A DNA stretch of 64,000 bases from JBBRCE01 sp038205115 (lineage in GTDB: Bacteria; Planctomycetota; Planctomycetia; Pirellulales; JBBRCE01): the NCBI GenBank assembly GCA_038205115.1, contig JBBRCE010000005.1, positions 62,001 to 126,000 of the forward strand. Reading direction: 5' to 3'. The notes beneath the pieces are model-generated. The model was not told the origin of the DNA. It was given only the letters and a program-made list of their open reading frames with translations, and searched no databases. Made by a program: the position numbers and the translations under genes. Shown here piece by piece: positions 1 to 8,916 of this stretch. Within the stretch, counting starts at the first letter, position 1, and each line of letters begins with the position of its first letter.

Positions 1-739
1 GGTTGGCGAAGACCGGGAGCACGAGCAAAACCCCGGTCTCGTTAGCGTCCAAGGCAAACACGGGACTGACAGTCAAGCGATTCGAATCGCTGGCGCGATC
101 CAGCGTCCGTTGCCATGCCGCGTTGGTCGATAGATCGGTCCCGGGCGCGAACTTCCGGAGGATGCCTGGCAACTGGCTGCGGTCGTCCGGTAGCGGGTCA
201 AGAAATTTAACCGGCGTAATTTCCCGCTGCTGCTCGGTTGGCAGTTTCAGAAGTTCGTACCAAGCCGACTGGTCGTCGCGCGTGGCTTTCAGAAAGTCAT
301 CGATCGACTGGGTCGGCACGCGTGCAACATACGCCATGCCAATCAGCGCCGGCACGTTTCCTTTGGTCGGGAGTTCCAGGCCGTCAACGAACTTTCGCCA
401 CTCGTGCCGTTCGACCGACTCACTCGCGGCAAATAAACCTCGCCCGGCGTAAAGCACGTTTTCTTTGCGACGCAGTCGGTTGCTCAATTCGGAGTGAACC
501 TGCGACGCGACATTTTCGAATTGAACCCGATTTCGGAGACCGACATAGTCTCGCCAAATCATGATCGTCACCGTCAGACCGGCGATCAGTGCGGCCACCG
601 CAGTCAGATAGCGTGGCCAAACGGCGTGAGTGTCGGTGACAACGCGATGTTCGGCCGAAGTGTCCACCATTTGCCGGCTCACAGAGATTGGATCCGCCTG
701 CCACGCGAGCGCATGGCTTAGCCTTCCGTCGTGCGACAT
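1..739 (-). CDS. CHASE-domain membrane sensor protein (3' part outside window)
   Basis: The minus-strand frame is open from an ATG at 739 to the window edge (246 codons), so only the N-terminal part is present. Residues about 34-57 form one hydrophobic membrane segment. The following extracytoplasmic stretch has the CHASE pattern: an N-terminal helix, then RRKENVLYAGRGLFAASESV, then an HEWRKFV-type segment. CHASE domains sense small ligands outside the membrane and are joined to GGDEF, EAL or histidine-kinase output modules. The output domain here lies beyond the window. The gene has the same orientation as the FHA-EAL gene behind it and is 186 bp away, so a c-di-GMP output is plausible but unseen. 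The start is tentative because no strong ribosome binding site precedes it. Confidence 0.75.
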   Translation of the reverse strand, partial: MSHDGRLSHALAWQADPISVSRQMVDTSAEHRVVTDTHAVWPRYLTAVAALIAGLTVTIMIWRDYVGLRNRVQFENVASQVHSELSNRLRRKENVLYAGRGLFAASESVERHEWRKFVDGLELPTKGNVPALIGMAYVARVPTQSIDDFLKATRDDQSAWYELLKLPTEQQREITPVKFLDPLPDDRSQLPGILRKFAPGTDLSTNAAWQRTLDRASDSNRLTVSPVFALDANETGVLLVLPVFAN

Positions 740-925
740 CCATTCTAATCCAAAGCTGCCGTAGGATGTAGCATCGAACAACCGTCAATCGCGCGAATTG
801 CGCTCGGGCGCAGTCGCAATGGCCACTACATGCTGACGCGATCGGTTCGATTCGCCCGTCCCATTTGCTGCCGACGCGGCCAGCGCCGGTGAAACTGACA
901 AGAACCGCAAATGCCCGCCAATGCA

Positions 926-2065
926 CTACGCTTGGGGTGGCAACGGCTTGCCGTACAAGAAGCCTTGAGCGAGCGTAAAGCCCAAGTCCACACAGGCTTG
1001 TCCTTCGGCAACGGTTTCGATGCCTTCGGCCAAACTGACGATGTTCAGATCTTGAGCGATCGTAATCAACGCGCGAAGGATTTGCTGTCGCTGGGTGCTT
1101 TGATCAATGTCGCGAATCAGCGCCATGTCGAATTTGAGATAATCCGGCGGCACTTCGGTCAGTTCGAGCAATCGATTTTGCCCGGCGCCGAAGTCATCGT
1201 AGGCCAACAGAATATCCAGGCGTTTGAGATGCCCACGAAGTTCACGCATTGACCTGGCGTTGGTGATTGCCGCCTCGTGGACTTCCAAGACCAGCGGTTG
1301 CTTAGGACTCACTTGACGAATGGCTTCCAGCGATTCGACCAAACCCGGTTCGGATAATTCGTTGGGATGCGTGTTCAAAAACAGCAGCGGTGGTTGCGTT
1401 TGCGAAGCCACACAGCGGACGCCTTCCCAGCGGAACATACGGCTGAGTTCAACTGCCAGGTTCAATTGCGCGGCAGCCTGAAACATGGCGTAGGGCATTT
1501 CCAGGCCATAAATCTGGCTGCGAGCGAGCACTTCGTAGCCAACGACGCGTGAATCGCGCATGTCGATGATTGGCTGGTAGTGCGGTGTCACCGCGCGATC
1601 GCTCATCAGCTTATCGAACTGCACCAGCGACAACGCGCGGTCGCACAGTTGTTCGCATTGCGTGCGGGCGTCGAAGTGCGACGATTGCTGCCGGATGCGA
1701 AATGCCTGATCGGCAAATTGCACCAGGTCGTTTTCCTGCAATTCCACGGCCGCGTCGATCCGCCGGCCATTCACAAATGTTCCGTTTGTGCTCTTCAGAT
1801 CCGTCAGCACCAGGCGTTCGTTCATTTCTTCGATTTTTGCGTGTCGACCGGATACGGTCGCGACCGGCAAACAGAGATGTTGATCCTGGCGTCGGCCGAC
1901 GGCAAAGGGGCTGGAGTGAACCGGCACGTTGCGAACCGTGTCAGCTTCAGCAATTTGCCCTGATAAAAACCACAACACGCGTTGCGTATCGGGCCGAGCA
2001 CGTCCCAACCGCGACGCCGTGAGGGTGCCTTCTTCGGAAACGGCGTTGATGGGTGGCGATAACAT
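926..2065 (-). CDS. FHA-EAL protein, predicted c-di-GMP phosphodiesterase
   Basis: This 379-residue soluble protein has two domains. Residues about 30-125 are an FHA domain, with GRR at 57-59, SGRH at 72-75 and STNGTFVNG at 92-100, the residues that bind phosphothreonine peptides. Residues about 150-378 are an EAL domain, which hydrolyses c-di-GMP. The signature is EVLAR (178-182) instead of EALAR. The expected metal and catalytic residues appear present: E178, N231, E261, the D290-D291 pair, K311, the AEGIE stretch (346-350) and a QGF..GKP ending. It is therefore probably active. It is transcribed away from the AAA/kinase operon. An FHA domain beside a Ser/Thr kinase suggests its activity responds to phosphorylation, which is inference. 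Confidence 0.88.
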   Translation of the reverse strand: MLSPPINAVSEEGTLTASRLGRARPDTQRVLWFLSGQIAEADTVRNVPVHSSPFAVGRRQDQHLCLPVATVSGRHAKIEEMNERLVLTDLKSTNGTFVNGRRIDAAVELQENDLVQFADQAFRIRQQSSHFDARTQCEQLCDRALSLVQFDKLMSDRAVTPHYQPIIDMRDSRVVGYEVLARSQIYGLEMPYAMFQAAAQLNLAVELSRMFRWEGVRCVASQTQPPLLFLNTHPNELSEPGLVESLEAIRQVSPKQPLVLEVHEAAITNARSMRELRGHLKRLDILLAYDDFGAGQNRLLELTEVPPDYLKFDMALIRDIDQSTQRQQILRALITIAQDLNIVSLAEGIETVAEGQACVDLGFTLAQGFLYGKPLPPQA

Positions 2066-2418
2066 AAAGCAGCACGGCTAGTCGACTCGGCAATGAACCT
2101 ACCAATTCACGCCTGAAACTCTACGTTGCGGTTTACCGGCAAGCTGGCTTCGCGACAAAATCCTTTTTCGCCGCCTCCTCGAGCGGCCCCGAGTCCACAA
2201 CCAATGAAGTCATTTCGCTGATATCACTGGCCGTTTAAACCACTTGTGTCGATTGCGATCATCCGTGGGATTAGTCCAGTTGACGGCGATCTATCGCCGC
2301 GCGGCCATTTTGACTTTCCTAATTCGAAATACAACCTAGATTTGCCTGGTTCTCCACCGCTTCCCGCCGCCGGCGTCGGGACGCAGCGCCACTTCAGATT
2401 TATCATACGGGTTCGCTC
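2066..2418. other. Divergent intergenic region between FHA-EAL and AAA/kinase operon
   Basis: These 353 bp separate two divergently transcribed signalling units and should hold both promoters. I see a perfect dyad at 2284-2299 (listed separately) and a TTGACT at 2310-2315 that could be a plus-strand -35 element, but no good -10 at the right distance. No convincing gene is present: the overlapping reading frames lack family features and conflict with the strong ATG of the AAA gene at 2419. Confidence 0.5.
2284..2299. promoter_or_regulatory. Perfect dyad, possible operator
   Basis: CGGCGAT and ATCGCCG are perfect 7-bp inverted arms separated by CT. The dyad lies 120 bp before the AAA ATPase start, within the divergent promoter region. 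It could be a regulator binding site or a small RNA hairpin, and nothing identifies the regulator. Confidence 0.3.
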
Positions 2419-3750
2419 ATGGCGGTCACGCAGACGCAAGAAATCGACGCGGATTTGCTCGGCGCGTTGATGTCCGACGACACATTTACGCCCACGGAGC
2501 CGCACACGCTGGAAGAAACCGGCCTGACCGAAACCTGCGTCGAGAGCCTGGTTTGCAAGTTCCTGCTGATGTCGGGCACTTCCACCGGTCGTCGCGTTAC
2601 CGAGTTTTTGTGCCTGCCATTTGCGGTGATCGATCGCATGCTCGGCACGCTCCGCACTCGACAAATCGTCGTGCATGCCGGATCGGCGGCCTTCAATGAC
2701 TTTTACTACACCCTGACGGAACTCGGGCGAAATCATGCCCAAGCTTATCAGCAGGCCAACTCCTATTGCGGCCCTGCGCCCGTGCCGCTGATGGATTACA
2801 TCATCTCCGTCGAAGCGCAAGCCATCAGCGCGGAGCCCGTACGTAGAGACCGCTTGGAGTCCGCGCTACGCGATATTTCCGTGCCGGCGGAAACGTTCGA
2901 AATCCTTGGACCGGCCGTCAACTCGGCAGCCGGCATGTTTTTGCATGGAGCGCCGGGCAACGGCAAATCGACGCTCGCCAAGCGAATCACCATGTGCTTC
3001 GGCCAGGCCATTTGGGTTCCACACGCCATCATCGAAGACGCGCAATTGGTCAAAGTGTTCGATGCCGCGTACCATCATCCGGTCAAAGGAAAATTAGGCA
3101 ACGTTCTGAAGTCTCGCGACTACGATCGTCGTTGGGTCAAAATCCGCCGGCCGACGGTGGTTGTGGGCGGTGAGTTAACGCTCGACAATCTCGAAATTCG
3201 CCATGATCCGCGTAGCAACGTCTGCGAAGCTCCGCTGCAAATGAAGAGCAATTGCGGTTGCCTGCTGATCGACGACTTCGGTCGCCAGCGGATTGCGCCC
3301 GCCGAACTGCTGAACCGCTGGATTATTCCCTTGGAATCGCGTCACGACTTTTTGACGCTACCCACCGGCAAGAAAATTCAAGTGCCCTTCGAGCAACTGA
3401 TTATCTTCTCCACCAATCTCGAACCGCGCGACCTGGTGGACGAAGCTTTCATGCGGCGCATCCCTTACAAAATCGAAATCTCCGATCCCAAGCAGGACGA
3501 GTTTTATCACTTGTTCGAACTGTATGCCAACGAGTTTGGCTGCGAATACAGAGCAGACGCCGTCGACCACCTGCTGAAAAAATACTACATGCCCCACAAA
3601 CGCGCCTTGCGCCGCTGCCACCCGCGAGATCTGCTCAAGCAACTCCGCAATTACTGCACGTTCCACAGCCAGGGCATGGAGATGCGGCCCGAATTGTTTG
3701 ATCGCATCGCACGCAGCTTTTTCACGTCTGGCTTGGGAATGCACGAGTAG
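2419..3750 (+). CDS. AAA+ ATPase with N-terminal winged-helix-like region
   Basis: This 443-residue protein has an N-terminal region (about 40-115) that reads like a winged helix, then an AAA+ ATPase core. Walker A is GAPGNGKST (177-185), Walker B is CLLIDD (281-286), a sensor-1 FSTN is at 330-333, and an arginine-bearing DEAFMRRI (342-349) is where the sensor/arginine-finger region would be. The C-terminal helical lid is rich in basic residues. Related planctomycete ATPases are often labelled 'ATPase with chaperone activity'; the real substrate is unknown. There is no signal peptide, so it is cytoplasmic. The kinase/tubulin-like gene starts 10 bp after its stop, so the two form an operon and probably act together. 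Confidence 0.8.
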   Translation: MAVTQTQEIDADLLGALMSDDTFTPTEPHTLEETGLTETCVESLVCKFLLMSGTSTGRRVTEFLCLPFAVIDRMLGTLRTRQIVVHAGSAAFNDFYYTLTELGRNHAQAYQQANSYCGPAPVPLMDYIISVEAQAISAEPVRRDRLESALRDISVPAETFEILGPAVNSAAGMFLHGAPGNGKSTLAKRITMCFGQAIWVPHAIIEDAQLVKVFDAAYHHPVKGKLGNVLKSRDYDRRWVKIRRPTVVVGGELTLDNLEIRHDPRSNVCEAPLQMKSNCGCLLIDDFGRQRIAPAELLNRWIIPLESRHDFLTLPTGKKIQVPFEQLIIFSTNLEPRDLVDEAFMRRIPYKIEISDPKQDEFYHLFELYANEFGCEYRADAVDHLLKKYYMPHKRALRRCHPRDLLKQLRNYCTFHSQGMEMRPELFDRIARSFFTSGLGMHE

Positions 3751-3760
3751 GATCACTGAC

Positions 3761-6031
3761 ATGGAAGCCACATCAATTCCAAAGCCGGCCATCAACCCCT
3801 GCGACACAGTGCTGGGCTACGTGCTGCAGCAGCGCATTGGCGCGGGCGGATTCGGCGAAGTCTGGCAGGCCACCGCGCCGGGCGGATTGAATAAAGCCGT
3901 GAAATTCGTTTACGGCGCGGTCGAAGAATTGCGCGCCACTCGCGAGATGGCGGCGCTCCAGCGGGTCAAGGGCGTCAACCATCCGTTCTTGCTGTCGCTA
4001 GAAAGAATTGAAATCGTCAACGGCCAATTGGTGATCGTCACCGAATTGGCCGATGGTTCCATCAAAGACCGCTTTACGCATTATCGCGAGCAAGGTCTGG
4101 CCGGAATTCCTCGCGAGGAGCTACTGAATTATCTGGCAGACACCGCGGAAGGCTTGGACTTTTTGCATGAAAAACACAACCTCCAACACTTGGACGTCAA
4201 ACCTGAGAATCTGCTGGTGCTCGGCAGCCACGCAAAAGTCGCCGATTTTGGGCTGATCAAAGATTTAGATCAAGCCTGTGCATCCATGCTGACTGGTTTG
4301 ACGCCCACCTATTCGCCACCGGAATTGTTTGACGGCCGACCGAACCAGCATAGCGATCAGTACAGTCTGGCGATTGTCTACCAAGAGATGTTGACGGGCG
4401 ATCGTCCGTTTATGGGCCGCACCGCGGCGCAATTGGCGGCGCAGCATATGCACAGTGCGCCAGCCTTAAGCGCGCTGGCGATGGCGGATCGGCCCATCGT
4501 GGCGCGCGCGCTCTCCAAGCAGCCCACACGCCGCTATGCCAGTTGTCGCGAGTTCATTCAGGCATTGCGCGATTGCGATAAAAGCGGCACGCGCACCGCC
4601 GTTCAAAGCGTCAATCGGCGGCAACCGAACGATGCCGTGGAAAAAACGCAGGTCATTGGCGAAATGCAGGCCGGCGCCGCGACAACCAGTCGCTTGCCAA
4701 CCTTGACGATTCATAATTTGCCCGCAATTGCTGACGGCGTCGACGGAAACTGGTTGCGCCCCACGTTGGTCGTGGGCATCGGCGGCCTGGCTTGCGAAGT
4801 CTTGCGTCAAACGCGGCGGCGGTTGCAGGCTCGTCACGGAGATTTGCAAGCACTGCCGAGCGTACGATTTCTTTCGCTCGATACGGCCTTTCAGACCGGC
4901 GAGTCCGCGGTCAAATACGCCGAACCTGGGGCGGACCGCGATCAGCTCGCATTGCCGCTCCGCACTCCCCGCGATTACCGCGAAAACGCGTCGCAATTAC
5001 TCGCGTCCATGAGCCGGCGCTGGTTGTACAACGTACCGCGCTCGCTGCAGACAGAATCGATTCGACCGCTGGGACGATTGGCAATCGTCGATCATTACTC
5101 CAGCGTCATTGTGCGGCTAAAATCGGCGTTGCGAGACATTGCGGCGGCCGACGCGATCCAAACCACCGCGCAAACGGCGCAAACCCAATTTCAGAACACC
5201 CGACCGCAAGTCTATCTGTTGGCTTCGATCTCCGGAGGCGCGGGCAGCGGCGCCGTCGTGGATTTGGCGTACGCAATTCGCGCCGCGATGGCCGAACTCG
5301 GGCAAAAAGATTATCAACTCTGCGGTATCCTGCTGCACGCCGCCAACGGGCGACCGCAGCAACGTGATTTATCGACTGCCAATTCTTACGCTTGTTTGCG
5401 TGAATTGGACTATTTTCATCAACCGGAAGTGATTTACCCTGGCGACGCCAGCAATCGCATTCCTGGGATGCTCGATCCGACGCCGCCGCTTGACCAAACC
5501 TATCTCGTACATCTCGACGAGGAAGTCGGTCCGCAACCGTTCACGGATCGTGTTGGTGCCGTGGCCGACTATCTCACACTGAATCTGCTTACGCCGGCGG
5601 CAAATTACTTCCGCCAGGCGCGTGCTGCGGAGCAACGGCTGAACACGCCATTCCCGCTCAGAAGCCTGGGCGTTTCGGCCATCTCGCAATTCAGCGTTCG
5701 CACCGAGGGGCAGCCGTGGTCGACTGCCGCCTGGCTCGCCGACGCCATGCCGGGCTTGGCCGAATGCGGTGGCGCGCGACGCGTGATGTTGGCACTGCCC
5801 GAAGCTGATCCCCAGCAACGACTCACCAAGGGTTTACAACGCGTCTACGGCAACACGTTGAACACCGTGACCGGTTGTGGCAGCGAAATCATGCTCTGCG
5901 CGGAACTTGAACAAATCTCGCTGCCACACCTGCTGGCCGAGTTGACGCAAGGTTGCGACGACTACGCCAAGGTGGCCGCGCGATTACACACCCGCACCGA
6001 CATCGATTGGGCGGCGGGAGTACCGGTCTGA
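3761..6031 (+). CDS. Ser/Thr protein kinase fused to tubulin-like (Tubulin_2) domain
   Basis: The protein has 756 residues from the ATG at 3761, 10 bp behind the ATPase gene. Residues about 15-275 are a complete Hanks-type kinase: glycine loop GAGGFGEVW (27-35), lysine K48, catalytic loop HLDVKPEN (143-150, D145), DFG (162-164) and the PPE motif (186-188). After a linker, residues about 330-750 resemble the bacterial tubulin-like family. VVGIGG (337-342) opens a nucleotide-binding fold, and SGGAGSG (491-497), followed by a hydrophobic helix, matches the tubulin/FtsZ glycine signature GGGTGSG. There is no transmembrane segment, unlike most bacterial PASTA kinases. The kinase looks active. GTP binding and polymerisation are expected from the family and not shown. 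The tubulin-like part could instead be a regulatory GTPase-like module. Confidence 0.82.
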   Translation: MEATSIPKPAINPCDTVLGYVLQQRIGAGGFGEVWQATAPGGLNKAVKFVYGAVEELRATREMAALQRVKGVNHPFLLSLERIEIVNGQLVIVTELADGSIKDRFTHYREQGLAGIPREELLNYLADTAEGLDFLHEKHNLQHLDVKPENLLVLGSHAKVADFGLIKDLDQACASMLTGLTPTYSPPELFDGRPNQHSDQYSLAIVYQEMLTGDRPFMGRTAAQLAAQHMHSAPALSALAMADRPIVARALSKQPTRRYASCREFIQALRDCDKSGTRTAVQSVNRRQPNDAVEKTQVIGEMQAGAATTSRLPTLTIHNLPAIADGVDGNWLRPTLVVGIGGLACEVLRQTRRRLQARHGDLQALPSVRFLSLDTAFQTGESAVKYAEPGADRDQLALPLRTPRDYRENASQLLASMSRRWLYNVPRSLQTESIRPLGRLAIVDHYSSVIVRLKSALRDIAAADAIQTTAQTAQTQFQNTRPQVYLLASISGGAGSGAVVDLAYAIRAAMAELGQKDYQLCGILLHAANGRPQQRDLSTANSYACLRELDYFHQPEVIYPGDASNRIPGMLDPTPPLDQTYLVHLDEEVGPQPFTDRVGAVADYLTLNLLTPAANYFRQARAAEQRLNTPFPLRSLGVSAISQFSVRTEGQPWSTAAWLADAMPGLAECGGARRVMLALPEADPQQRLTKGLQRVYGNTLNTVTGCGSEIMLCAELEQISLPHLLAELTQGCDDYAKVAARLHTRTDIDWAAGVPV

Positions 6032-6059
6032 TGCGTCGCGCACCTCGCAATATGCGCAA

Positions 6060-8834
6060 CTAAGGCCGAGTCGGTTGGGCGGAAACCGGTACGGCCGCGG
6101 GTGGCAACGCCTTGGCGGACGGAATGATTAGTGGCTGCTGCATTTCCAACTCGATGTGCGAAATCAGTGCTTGATCGGCGGCACCAAAATCGAGATCCAA
6201 ACCGCGAAACCACTGCAGCGCCGGCGAGCGATAGCCATCCGGCGATTTCATCCCAAGTCGATTGCGCGGTCCCGCGAACGCGGTTGAAGTCCAAGCGGAC
6301 GGTTCTCCCTGCCGCTCTTGCAATTGATACTGCCCGCCAACTGTGCAAACCATTCGACCGCCCAACAACAACTCGGCGACATCTTTTGCTTCGGCCGCCG
6401 GAACATGCAATTGCGTTTGCAGTTGGCGCAGGAACTCCAGATTTCCGGCCGACACTTTGCGGGCTTGCGTGTACGCATAAGCATTGGCGAACTCAGAAAA
6501 CTTTTGGTCGGTGATGTCGTTAATGTGCAGCCAAGCCTGCGCGGGTCGGGCTGAATCTTCCACATGCAATTCGCGCGTGACGGTTTTCAATGTCTCGGAA
6601 TGATTTGAGACCACATGAAAGTCGTTCCAACTTCGTTGAAATAGATTGGCGCGTGGCGAGCCAAATCCATCGGCGTCCAGTTGCGTGTCCGCCCGGTAGC
6701 CGAAATAACTCAGCGGCCCCGCGTGCGGCCAGGCACCAACGTAGCCGTCGACCATGCTGGGCAGCTTGAGCGGCAGCAACTTACTGCCAACCAGTTCCAG
6801 CGGTGGATTCGAATCACGCATACCCGCAAAAATTTGCGTCACCTGGCCGCCCCCCAGCAGGCTGCCACTGGCGACGAATTCCAGCGAAGCCACATCACCC
6901 GGCGTCCTGGAGACACGCCGATTGGAAGTGGGGCCGAGCGATTTTTCCAGCATGCCAAGATGTCGCTTGGCAAACGGCAGCAGTTGGGCGTCGATTGTCA
7001 CGTGCTGCAGCCCGGGATGTCGATCGACCGTTCGCCGCTGGATGCCAATCGCAACCGGGTCCATTTGTCCCCATTGTTCCTGGAACAATGTTGCGAACTG
7101 TTCGTAATTTTTGATTTCGTCACGCGTCACGCGATCCAGTCGCATGTCGGGCACCGGAAGAAATGTGCCGGTGGCGCCGCGCAATGAGTCGGTCGCAATG
7201 CCTCCGTTGACGGTAACCTGCCCGCCATCGGCGCGATGATCGAATCCCAATGGCAAGAATCCAGCAGCGATCAACTGCTGTACGCTTTCGGCAGGGTGAT
7301 GCTCGGCCACGGCCGCCAATCGCGCCAATCGCAATAGGTCGGCATCGGCGCCGGCTTGCAGTCGACGCGTTAATTCAATGTGATATTGTGGGCTCATTAA
7401 GTTGGAAAAGAACTCTTCCGACAGATAAATCAGCACGCTATCGTCACGCGTCAGCGGCAACCTGGTGCGCGCATTCCGAAAACCGCGGGACTTGGCCAGA
7501 CTGTTTTTGCCGGCGCCCGCTTCGTAAAACCGCCGGACCAGCGTGCGCGAAGTGGTTAGCAAATGAAAGTCGCCATCCACGGCGTAAAAACAGCGTACGG
7601 CGTTGTCGGGCGTGGAAATCAGCGAGACCTGATGCCCAGCAATTTCCAATGTTTGATCGGTGCAGTTTTTTTCGGCAGCAACGGTGGCGGCGCGCTGACC
7701 GTTGAAATCGCGGCTGAGCAAAAAGTTGTTGCGGGCCTGAAAGATCATTCCCATCGCCGGACCTTCGCGAAAGAACGGATCTTGCCCGATCATGGCCACA
7801 TCTGAGATCAACGTGGGCGCCAGCAGGCCTGCCACGGCGCTCTCGTGCATGCCAATTTGCCGTTCGGTCTTGGCATTGATGCGAAAGTCCATACCGCGCT
7901 GCGCGATGAGATTTCGTAGATCGCCACCCCAATCATCGAGCGTATGCCGAAACCACTGGTAATTGCCAAAGCTGCCGCAACGCAAGTAAAAGCACTCGGC
8001 CGGTACGTGTTCGGCCATGGCTTCGATTTGCACATCGGCTGCGGGTTCCGGATACTCGGCTGGTTGCGCCGCCACGGACACCGGCAAAGGTTGATCGGCC
8101 ACGGCGAGACTGCGGCCATTCGACATCGTGTCCTTCAACAGCGCCATCCGCAGCGATTCCGCGCCGAGTAATTTATCGACAGCTTGATCGGCCGACTTCT
8201 GACCGAGCAGCAGCAGCGACAGCGGATTTGCCGGCTTGGGCGGAATCGTCAGCCTGAGTCGCGCGGCCAACATCATGGTCAAGTAGTTGTCCAGCAGCGG
8301 CGAATACTGATCGATCTTTGCATCTCGCTGGACGTTTTTGCTGTATTCGGCCCACCAACTCGCCAGCAATCGAGCGTAGGCCGCGCGGTCCTGCCGCGGT
8401 TGAGCGCGCGACGAGACCAGCTTGGGCGCGTAAAGATCGATTGTCAGCGGCCCATCGCCGGTGAACAGAAAGTAAATCGTCGCTTGCTGCGGTCGCTTCA
8501 ATAGGTCGCGCAGCGCCGTACGCACTGGCCGAGTGTCCAGCGCCGGATACACGACCCGCTGCTCCCGCTCGCCAAGCGTGAATCCCGTATCGCCAGCGAC
8601 CGGCAACACTGCGCTGGCCGGCAACTTGACTGTTAGCCGACCGACGCCCAGCGGCGTGCCCGATAGCGCTTCGATTTCGACAATCTCTTGGGCATGCGCG
8701 GATTGAAACATCACGGCCAACCACGCCAAGCAATGCAGCAGGAATTTCGCGCACGTTGGCGATCGCTTCGGCAGACGCGCCGACGTGAATCGCACGCGCT
8801 GCCGCCAATTGCCCACACCCAAGCGATCACTCAT
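6060..8834 (-). CDS. Large secreted protein of unknown function
   Basis: A 924-residue protein starts at an ATG preceded by GGGAGA. It has a long basic N-terminal region, then a hydrophobic segment (about residues 30-45) ending in an AHAQ-type cleavage site, which indicates export. I do not recognise the family. The body is soluble, with no further membrane helices or obvious enzyme motif. It has recurring phrases typical of planctomycete secreted proteins that handle large tracts of beta structure, and its proline-rich tail (PPAAVPVSAQP) ends the chain. It converges on the kinase/tubulin gene with 28 bp between stops. The GDSL esterase gene lies upstream on the same strand, 82 bp away, so the two may be co-transcribed. 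Confidence 0.7.
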   Translation of the reverse strand: MSDRLGVGNWRQRVRFTSARLPKRSPTCAKFLLHCLAWLAVMFQSAHAQEIVEIEALSGTPLGVGRLTVKLPASAVLPVAGDTGFTLGEREQRVVYPALDTRPVRTALRDLLKRPQQATIYFLFTGDGPLTIDLYAPKLVSSRAQPRQDRAAYARLLASWWAEYSKNVQRDAKIDQYSPLLDNYLTMMLAARLRLTIPPKPANPLSLLLLGQKSADQAVDKLLGAESLRMALLKDTMSNGRSLAVADQPLPVSVAAQPAEYPEPAADVQIEAMAEHVPAECFYLRCGSFGNYQWFRHTLDDWGGDLRNLIAQRGMDFRINAKTERQIGMHESAVAGLLAPTLISDVAMIGQDPFFREGPAMGMIFQARNNFLLSRDFNGQRAATVAAEKNCTDQTLEIAGHQVSLISTPDNAVRCFYAVDGDFHLLTTSRTLVRRFYEAGAGKNSLAKSRGFRNARTRLPLTRDDSVLIYLSEEFFSNLMSPQYHIELTRRLQAGADADLLRLARLAAVAEHHPAESVQQLIAAGFLPLGFDHRADGGQVTVNGGIATDSLRGATGTFLPVPDMRLDRVTRDEIKNYEQFATLFQEQWGQMDPVAIGIQRRTVDRHPGLQHVTIDAQLLPFAKRHLGMLEKSLGPTSNRRVSRTPGDVASLEFVASGSLLGGGQVTQIFAGMRDSNPPLELVGSKLLPLKLPSMVDGYVGAWPHAGPLSYFGYRADTQLDADGFGSPRANLFQRSWNDFHVVSNHSETLKTVTRELHVEDSARPAQAWLHINDITDQKFSEFANAYAYTQARKVSAGNLEFLRQLQTQLHVPAAEAKDVAELLLGGRMVCTVGGQYQLQERQGEPSAWTSTAFAGPRNRLGMKSPDGYRSPALQWFRGLDLDFGAADQALISHIELEMQQPLIIPSAKALPPAAVPVSAQPTRP

Positions 8835-8916
8835 TCAGTCTCTCCCGAGATTTCGCAAACGCGAATCGCACTCCGACTGGGGCCATCGAACCGCTGCGTT
8901 CGCGAAACAAATGCAA

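Noticed and set aside
420..926. A 168-codon minus-strand frame near the left edge
   Set aside because: The CHASE-containing frame in the same region is open to the edge and matches a known domain; this one has an arginine/cysteine-rich shadow composition.
2224..2820. A 198-codon minus-strand frame over the divergent gap and the AAA gene start
   Set aside because: It is antisense to the conserved winged-helix-like part of the ATPase and has a low-complexity composition.
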